Made by a program: the position numbers and the translations under genes
The notes under the pieces: model-generated
Told to the model about the DNA's origin: nothing
The model's input: only the letters and a program-made list of their open reading frames with translations
Databases searched by the model: none
NCBI GenBank assembly: GCA_002315235.1
Contig: DCGK01000044.1
Span: 1 to 19,813 of the forward strand
DNA length: 19,813 bases
Direction: 5' to 3'
Source of the DNA: Ruminococcus sp. UBA1780
GTDB lineage: Bacteria > Bacillota > Clostridia > Oscillospirales > Ruminococcaceae
Shown: piece by piece, positions 15,250 to 19,813 of the stretch
Numbering within the stretch: position 1 is the stretch's first letter
How the letters are laid out: each line of letters opens with the position of its first letter

Positions 15250-16154
15250 TGAAAAAAGAAAAAAAGAAACGCGGTCTTTCTTATGAAAAACAGAAGCGGC
15301 TGTACGGATACGGCTTTTTAAGCCTCTGGCTCATCGGAACCATAGTCTTTTTCATTATCCCGGCAGCCGGTTCTCTGATATACAGCTTTCAGGATGTAAC
15401 GCCGGGTGCCGCAGCCACCTGGGTTGGTTTTAAAAACTATACCGAGGCTTTTGCAAGAGATCCGTATTTCCGTACGTATCTTGCTGATGAAATCAGCGAG
15501 ATGCTGAAGACAACACCTGTTATACTTATATTTTCACTGTTTTCCGCAGTGCTTATAAATCAGAAGTTCAGAGGCAGAGGCTTTGTAAGAGCGGTATTCT
15601 TTCTTCCTGTAATCGTTGCATCCGGCCCTGTTTATTCGGTAATAACCGGAGATATGAATACAAGCGGTGCAGAGGGGGCTGACCAGTTTTCGACACTGTT
15701 TGAAACGGATATGGTTACAGACCTTCTGGAATTTACCGGCATCTACGGTCTGAGCCAGACACTTACAGAGAGTATAAAGCACACTATTGACAGTATTTTC
15801 GCCATTGTATGGCGTTCAGGTATTCAGATACTTATTTTTCTGGCTGCTCTGCAGAATATTCCTCCTTCAGCAAGAGAGGCTGCACAGCTTGAGGGAGCTA
15901 CAGCCTGGGAATATTTCTGGAAAATCACATTTCCGTATGTCAGCCCTATGATACTTGCAAATCTGGTGTTTACGGTAATAGATTCATTTACTGACTCAGG
16001 AAACAAGGTCATGGGACGAATAATTGCGATGCAGAGTGACTGGAAATACGGTCTTGCAGCGTCAATGGTATGGTCTTATTTTGCAATAGTAATCTTTATT
16101 GTCGGAATACTTTTCCTCATTGCCGGTAAACTTGTTTACTATGAGGTTGATTAA
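15249..16154 (+). CDS. MalF/LplB-like sugar ABC permease (second pair)
   Basis: 301-residue permease with a strongly basic first 18 residues, a first membrane segment near 20-46 and further segments near 88-104, 113-134, 181-202, 231-247 and 270-294. The EAA loop is REAAQLEGATAWEYFWKITF at 209-228 (E210, A211, A212, G216). The stretch 135-180 between the third and fourth segments is longer than in the first-pair MalF-like protein and rich in Asp, Glu, Ser and Thr; it should lie outside the cell, where it could contact a binding protein. The ATG shares one base with the preceding TGA; GGAGG at 15232-15236 is the probable ribosome binding site. Confidence 0.92.
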   Translation: MKKEKKKRGLSYEKQKRLYGYGFLSLWLIGTIVFFIIPAAGSLIYSFQDVTPGAAATWVGFKNYTEAFARDPYFRTYLADEISEMLKTTPVILIFSLFSAVLINQKFRGRGFVRAVFFLPVIVASGPVYSVITGDMNTSGAEGADQFSTLFETDMVTDLLEFTGIYGLSQTLTESIKHTIDSIFAIVWRSGIQILIFLAALQNIPPSAREAAQLEGATAWEYFWKITFPYVSPMILANLVFTVIDSFTDSGNKVMGRIIAMQSDWKYGLAASMVWSYFAIVIFIVGILFLIAGKLVYYEVD

Positions 16155-16192
16155 CGCTTATGCATCAGAATAAAAATGAAAGGAGAGACCAC

Positions 16193-17164
16193 ATGGCAGA
16201 AAAAAATCCGAAAAAAGCCAGGCGCGAAAAGGAAAAGGCACGCCGCGCACTGATGACAAAGGAACAGATTTCGTATTTGAGACGCAAAAAAATAACTGAT
16301 TCAGTATGGCCGGTATTCAGATTTCTGATTCTTTTCGGTCTCTGCTTTGTAATTCTTTATCCGCTTCTTTTTATGATAAGCTGTGCTTTCAGGGACAGAA
16401 GTGACATGAATGACCCTACGGTAATGTGGATTCCGCGTCATTTTACGCTTAATGCCATAAAGGAGACGGCAAAGGCGATGGACCTTGGAAAGACGCTTGC
16501 AAACACACTTCTGATAAATGTTGGATGCTCACTGTTTCAGGTTATTACCACAGCGATAACAGGCTACGGATTTGCACGTTTTCAGTTTAAGGGAAAGAAG
16601 TTCCTGTTCGGAACAGTAATCCTTATGATACTTGTTCCGCCTCAGGTTATACTTCTTCCTCAGTACAATCTTTTCAAGGCACTCGGGCTTATAAACACTG
16701 TCTGGACAATGTATCTTCCGGCTATGACTGCAAACGGTCTGAGGGCCGGACTTATGATATTCATATTCAGACAGTTCTTCAGGGGCCTGCCTAAGGAGCT
16801 TGAGGATGCGGCTTATCTTGACGGCTGCGGACCGCTCAGAACCTTTCTTGTTATTATGGTTCCGAACGCACTTTCGTCATTCCTTACAGTATTTCTTTTT
16901 GCGGTGGTATGGTACTGGAACGACTACTACATCTGCAACTCATTCTTCAGCACAAACCAGACACTTGCGCTTACTGTAAAAAATATTCAGCCGGTGCTCA
17001 ACGCTGCACTCTTCAACGATGCAAGCCTTAGAGTATCAGCCCGTGAGTATGTCGTATGGACACAGGCGGCATGCCTTATGTCCATTTCGCCGATGCTTCT
17101 GATGTATGCGCTTCTGCAGAAGCATTTTACAGAAGGCATCGAGCGTTCTGGTCTTGTGGCGTAA
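16193..17164 (+). CDS. MalG/YtcP-like sugar ABC permease (second pair)
   Basis: 323-residue permease, last gene of the operon. Membrane segments lie near 42-65, 103-127, 138-160, 169-193, 219-243 and 289-308. The EAA loop is ELEDAAYLDGCGPLRTFLVI at 202-221, with D210 and G211 as in CUT1 permeases. The first 35 residues are a long Lys/Arg-rich cytoplasmic tail. Start choice: AAAGGAGA (16179-16186) sits seven bases before ATG 16193; an in-frame ATG at 16160 lacks a ribosome binding site. A six-base-arm inverted repeat, GTAAAC-TTTG-GTTTAC (17161-17176), overlaps the stop codon, but no T-tract follows. Confidence 0.92.
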   Translation: MAEKNPKKARREKEKARRALMTKEQISYLRRKKITDSVWPVFRFLILFGLCFVILYPLLFMISCAFRDRSDMNDPTVMWIPRHFTLNAIKETAKAMDLGKTLANTLLINVGCSLFQVITTAITGYGFARFQFKGKKFLFGTVILMILVPPQVILLPQYNLFKALGLINTVWTMYLPAMTANGLRAGLMIFIFRQFFRGLPKELEDAAYLDGCGPLRTFLVIMVPNALSSFLTVFLFAVVWYWNDYYICNSFFSTNQTLALTVKNIQPVLNAALFNDASLRVSAREYVVWTQAACLMSISPMLLMYALLQKHFTEGIERSGLVA

Positions 17165-17463
17165 ACTTTGGTTTACATTATTCCTGATGAAACACTGAAT
17201 AGTAAAATATTCGACGAAGCGACGCTTTTACGCTGTTTTTCTTTGTTGATGTTTCCCTAAGCAAAGATACTGTTGTTGTGAACTTAAACAAAATTTATTC
17301 TCAGGGGTTTACAAAAAACATATATTGTGATAGTATTATGTACATCGGAAACGATAATGCAGTGATCGGAAAACGGATTTTTCATTTGCTGCACGGGGCA
17401 CCTCATGGTACGGTGCTCTTCATACGGGAGAAATTCAAAGATTTTGAAAGCGGGGAGTTTAAG
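17165..17463 (+). other. Intergenic leader region before the small membrane protein gene
   Basis: This stretch contains no convincing gene and no clear terminator for the operon upstream. It carries a possible promoter (17308-17336) and a possible leader hairpin in which 17395-17402 pairs with 17412-17419 (core GCACC/GGTGC, loop of nine bases). An open frame continues through part of it from 17278, but lacks a ribosome binding site and looks non-coding before 17464. Confidence 0.5.
17308..17336 (+). promoter_or_regulatory. Possible extended -10 promoter of the small membrane protein gene
   Basis: TTTACA (17308-17313), a 17-base spacer ending TGA, and TAGTAT (17331-17336), a four-of-six match to TATAAT helped by the TGn extension. 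It would give a leader of about 120 bases before the ATG at 17464. Confidence 0.5.
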
Positions 17464-17664
17464 ATGAGAAGATTGATGGCATTTTTATCATTCGTGTTCG
17501 GTGCACTTACTTTTGCAGTCGTTGCAGCTGCAGGACGTGAGGGAAGCAGTATGGATGCTGCGTATGCATGTATTCCTGCACTTTTCTGTATCATGGCCGT
17601 AATTGCCGGGGACAGGGCTGATGAGCAGCATCTTGATCATGATGAGATTGATGTTGATGCTTAA
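17464..17664 (+). CDS. Small two-helix membrane protein of unknown function
   Basis: 66 residues: two hydrophobic segments (about 4-23 and 31-48) joined by a short polar loop (GREGSSMD), then an acidic, His-containing tail (DRADEQHLDHDEIDVDA). The ATG is preceded by GGGGAG (17452-17457) at a six-base spacing, which favours it over the longer frame starting at 17278. It is followed by a good terminator, so it is the last gene on its transcript, either alone or as a read-through from the transporter operon. No family is recognised. Confidence 0.65.
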   Translation: MRRLMAFLSFVFGALTFAVVAAAGREGSSMDAAYACIPALFCIMAVIAGDRADEQHLDHDEIDVDA

Positions 17665-17727
17665 TCAGACGGTAATCTGAGAAAAAACAGACAAGAGATG
17701 AGAAAAATTAAATATTGATTAACTGAG

Positions 17728-17758
17728 CCGCGGATATTGATTCCGCGGTTTTTTCTTT
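17728..17758 (+). terminator. Rho-independent terminator after the small membrane protein gene
   Basis: CCGCGGA (17728-17734) pairs with TCCGCGG (17742-17748) around a seven-base loop, followed by TTTTTTCTTT (17749-17758). Direction is clearly plus. Confidence 0.9.
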
Positions 17759-17779
17759 ACGGCAGCAGTGCGGTAAACA

Positions 17780-17814
17780 CAAATCCCTCCGGAGATAAAT
17801 CACGGAGGGATTTG
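17780..17814. terminator. Hairpin between convergent genes, likely terminator of the minus-strand gene
   Basis: A perfect 12-bp stem, CAAATCCCTCCG (17780-17791) with CGGAGGGATTTG (17803-17814), around an 11-base loop. T content after the stem is modest in both directions (GTTT on minus, CGTTTT on plus), but the site lies 48 bases past the stop of the convergent lipoprotein gene, where a terminator is expected. Confidence 0.6.
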
Positions 17815-17861
17815 CGTTTTGAAGGTAATATACTGAAGGAGATTGTAAAAGTCGGATTGTA

Positions 17862-19466
17862 TTATGAATTAGCTGCAGCCTTTCTTACAAGCTCGGCAAA
17901 TTCAGCTTTGTACTCATCTTCATGAACACTGTCAAGGCCTGAAAGTGTTTCTGAAATTCTGTCATAGCAGATTTCGCTGCTGATATTTTCACTTTCTCTC
18001 AGAAGCATGCCGAATTCAGCAACACATGATGCAAACTGCATGTTTTCTGAAGGGTAGTCTGTGTATTTGTCTGATTTAACAGGAAATCTGAGTGTATTGC
18101 TTTCGTCATCATCAGGATTTTTGTATCTGATGCTTACTGTAAGGAGCTCGTCTGAGTATTCGCCGCTGCTTCCGGCTTTTTCTGTTTCAGCAGGCTGATA
18201 CTTAAGCGGAAGTCCTGCCGATACAGGGATTATTTCGTACATTGCAGTTACTGTGTGACCTGCGCCGATTTCGCCTGCGTCCTTTTTGTCATCATAGAAA
18301 TCCTCGTCATTCATAAGACGGTTTTCATATCCGACAAGTCTGTATTCCGAAACCAGCTCAGGATTGAATTCAACCTGGAATTTTACGTCCTTTGCAATTG
18401 TGAACAGAGTGCCGTTCATCTCTTCGACAAGCACCTTGCGTGCTTCCGACATGCTGTCTATATATGAGTAGTTTCCGTTTCCGTTGTCAGCGAGTGTTTC
18501 CATCTTGTTGTCCTTGATGTTGCCCGTTCCGAAGCCGAGTACTGAAAGATATACGCCGTTGTCACGTTTGCTTTCAACAAGTGACTTAAGCCCAGCTTCA
18601 GTTGATACACCTACGTTGAGGTCTCCGTCAGTCGCAAGGATAACCCTGTTGTTTCCGCCTTCAATAAAGAATTTCTCAGCCAGCTCATACGCTGTGTTTA
18701 TGCCTGCAGAGCCGTTTGTGGAACCGCCTGCTTCGAGTGAATTAAGGACTTTGATGATTTTTTTGTAGTCAGAGCCTTTTGCGCCTTCAAGCAGTACTGC
18801 GTCAGAGCCTGCGTATGTAACTATGGAAACTCTGTCCTCTGCTGTAAGGTTTTCGGCCAGCATTGAAAATGCCTCAACCATAAGCGGAAGCTTGTCTTCA
18901 CTGTACATTGAGCCTGAAACATCCAGAAGGAAAACTATATTCATCGGTACACGTTCGCTGCTGCTGATTTCCTTTCCCTGTACGCCTACTGAAAGAAGCT
19001 GTGCGCTGCTGTTCCACGGGCAGCTGCTGAGTTCGGTTGTTACCGAGAACGGTGCGTCATCGTCAGGCTTGCTGTAGTCGTAGCTGAAGTAGTTAATCAT
19101 TTCCTCTATTCTTACTGCATTTGTATCAGTTACTCTTCCGTAGTCCTTAATCATTCTTCTTACGTTTGCGTAGGAAGCGGTGTCCACATCGGCAGAGAAG
19201 GTTGAAAGAGGATTTGTGCTTACTGACCTGAATCCGTTTTCAGCAAACTGAGAGTATTCCTCACCTGAAACGTTACTGAACCGGGGTTCTTCAGCTGAAG
19301 CACACTCATCATAATATGCTTCATCACTGCAGGCACCTTCATCAGCTGTCGCCGCATTGTCTGTTTTTGCTGAGTAGTCAGCGCTGTCATACGCCTCACC
19401 GCATGAAGCAAGTGATGAAAGTGCAAATACAGATATAACAAAATATTTTATAAAATTCTTTTTCAT
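17862..19466 (-). CDS. YfbK-like von Willebrand factor A domain lipoprotein
   Basis: 534 residues. The signal peptide ends in a lipobox LASC with C22 as the lipidation site, so the protein should be anchored outside the membrane. An acidic, low-complexity segment (23-60) follows. Residues about 78-172 match the N-terminal vWF-associated region of YfbK-type proteins (FSADVDTASYANVRRMI at 90-106, RIEEMINYFSYDY at 119-131). The VWA domain spans about 174-345 with a complete MIDAS: DVSGS at 182-186, T250 and D280. Residues about 345-520 fit the DUF3520 C-terminal region. Such metal-dependent domains bind partners; the target is unknown. The start is supported by AAAGGAA upstream on the minus strand, nine bases from the ATG. 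It is transcribed towards the small membrane protein gene. Confidence 0.92.
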   Translation of the reverse strand: MKKNFIKYFVISVFALSSLASCGEAYDSADYSAKTDNAATADEGACSDEAYYDECASAEEPRFSNVSGEEYSQFAENGFRSVSTNPLSTFSADVDTASYANVRRMIKDYGRVTDTNAVRIEEMINYFSYDYSKPDDDAPFSVTTELSSCPWNSSAQLLSVGVQGKEISSSERVPMNIVFLLDVSGSMYSEDKLPLMVEAFSMLAENLTAEDRVSIVTYAGSDAVLLEGAKGSDYKKIIKVLNSLEAGGSTNGSAGINTAYELAEKFFIEGGNNRVILATDGDLNVGVSTEAGLKSLVESKRDNGVYLSVLGFGTGNIKDNKMETLADNGNGNYSYIDSMSEARKVLVEEMNGTLFTIAKDVKFQVEFNPELVSEYRLVGYENRLMNDEDFYDDKKDAGEIGAGHTVTAMYEIIPVSAGLPLKYQPAETEKAGSSGEYSDELLTVSIRYKNPDDDESNTLRFPVKSDKYTDYPSENMQFASCVAEFGMLLRESENISSEICYDRISETLSGLDSVHEDEYKAEFAELVRKAAANS

Positions 19467-19516
19467 AGTAATCAGTTCCTTTCAGTTTTTAAACCGGGTT
19501 TTTATTTGTTGTCTTT

Positions 19517-19545
19517 ATTATACATATTCACTAAATTGAAATCAA
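19517..19545 (-). promoter_or_regulatory. SigA-type promoter of the VWA lipoprotein gene
   Basis: Read on the minus strand, TTGATT (19545-19540), a 17-base spacer, then a perfect TATAAT (19522-19517). It gives a leader of about 45 bases. An AAACC-G-GGTTT palindrome (19491-19501) lies just downstream and might be an operator. Confidence 0.8.
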
Positions 19546-19813
19546 TAGAATATCTGTATTGTATCGTTTTAGACAGAACATTGTATCCTGAAAATAACCT
19601 GTCCGTAATAAAATATTTTAAAAATCCATTGTTCTGTAATATTTCTGCTGTTTTTTTTCTGGTTTGTAAGAATATTTACGGTTTGATTACGGCTCATCAT
19701 ATAAATTATGGTGAACAGTAGCAGGTTTTAGTTGCGTTATGTTTTGATGAGGTTGAGTTAAAGTGGTCTTTAACTCAGTAACCTAAGATAAAGCCTTCCG
19801 TAATGGCATAGCG
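19546..19813. other. AT-rich region with no convincing gene; holds a long inverted repeat
   Basis: No coding frame with a plausible start and ribosome binding site is seen. A perfect 10-bp inverted repeat, TGAGTTAAAG (19754-19763) with CTTTAACTCA (19768-19777) around TGGT, lies near the end. GGTT (19751-19754) and AACC (19780-19783) could lengthen the stem with a bulge, using the T at 19754 in place of its pairing with 19777. No T-run follows on either strand. Confidence 0.5.

Noticed and set aside
17217..17239. AAGCGACGCTT palindrome and nearby T-run as a terminator for the transporter operon
   Set aside because: The one-base loop cannot form, and the alternative AGCG/CGCT stem is only four pairs; not a credible terminator.
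17278..17463. N-terminal extension of the small membrane protein frame
   Set aside because: GTG at 17278 and ATG at 17338 lack ribosome binding sites, and a probable promoter lies inside this stretch.
19506..19721. 71-codon plus-strand open frame at the right end
   Set aside because: It begins at a TTG within the promoter region of the divergent lipoprotein gene, has no ribosome binding site, and reads as translated AT-rich DNA.
1..19813. tRNA, rRNA, CRISPR arrays, insertion sequences or phage genes
   Set aside because: None was found: no regularly spaced repeats, no transposase or integrase-like frames, and no tRNA-like clover pattern in the intergenic stretches.

Overview
The window looks like a chromosomal segment of a Gram-positive anaerobic cellulose degrader of the Ruminococcaceae, most like Ruminococcus flavefaciens or a close relative. 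This rests on two secreted GH9-CBM3c cellulases that end in type I-like dockerins (so cellulosome-borne), moderate GC, strong AAAGGAGG-type ribosome binding sites, frequent GTG starts and ABC sugar importer genes without an ATPase. The genus is an inference from protein character, not from a database match.

Region 1 (1-5813): an AT-rich intergenic stretch leads to an extended -10 promoter (298-326) and two tandem paralogous cellulase genes (398-3025 and 3141-5753). Each encodes signal peptide - GH9 - CBM3c - Pro/Ser/Thr linker - dockerin. A 16-bp hairpin without a T-tract lies between them, and a good Rho-independent terminator follows (5771-5813).

Region 2 (5828-17164): a consensus extended -10 promoter (TTGACA-17-TATAAT) drives eight tightly packed genes. 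In order they encode a large secreted solute-binding protein with about 500 extra N-terminal residues; a MalF-like and a MalG-like permease; an NHL-propeller/TPR protein with a C-terminal membrane anchor; a Yip1-family membrane protein; a secreted DUF5696-type protein; and a second MalF/MalG-like permease pair. Stops and starts overlap or lie a few bases apart except for a 100-base gap before the NHL gene, so one transcript is likely. No ATPase gene is present, so a shared MsmX-type ATPase elsewhere is expected. The layout suggests capture, surface processing and import of a complex glycan or oligosaccharide; substrate and mechanism are unknown. This is the best candidate for an undescribed system here.

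Region 3 (17165-19813): a short two-helix membrane protein gene (17464-17664) with its own possible promoter and a clear terminator, then a convergent minus-strand gene for a YfbK-like von Willebrand factor A lipoprotein (17862-19466) with a strong promoter. The last ~270 bases hold no convincing gene but contain a long inverted repeat.

Several gene starts were set by ribosome binding site position rather than by the longest open frame: 8929, 10811, 12964, 16193 and 17464. No tRNA, rRNA, CRISPR array or insertion sequence was seen.
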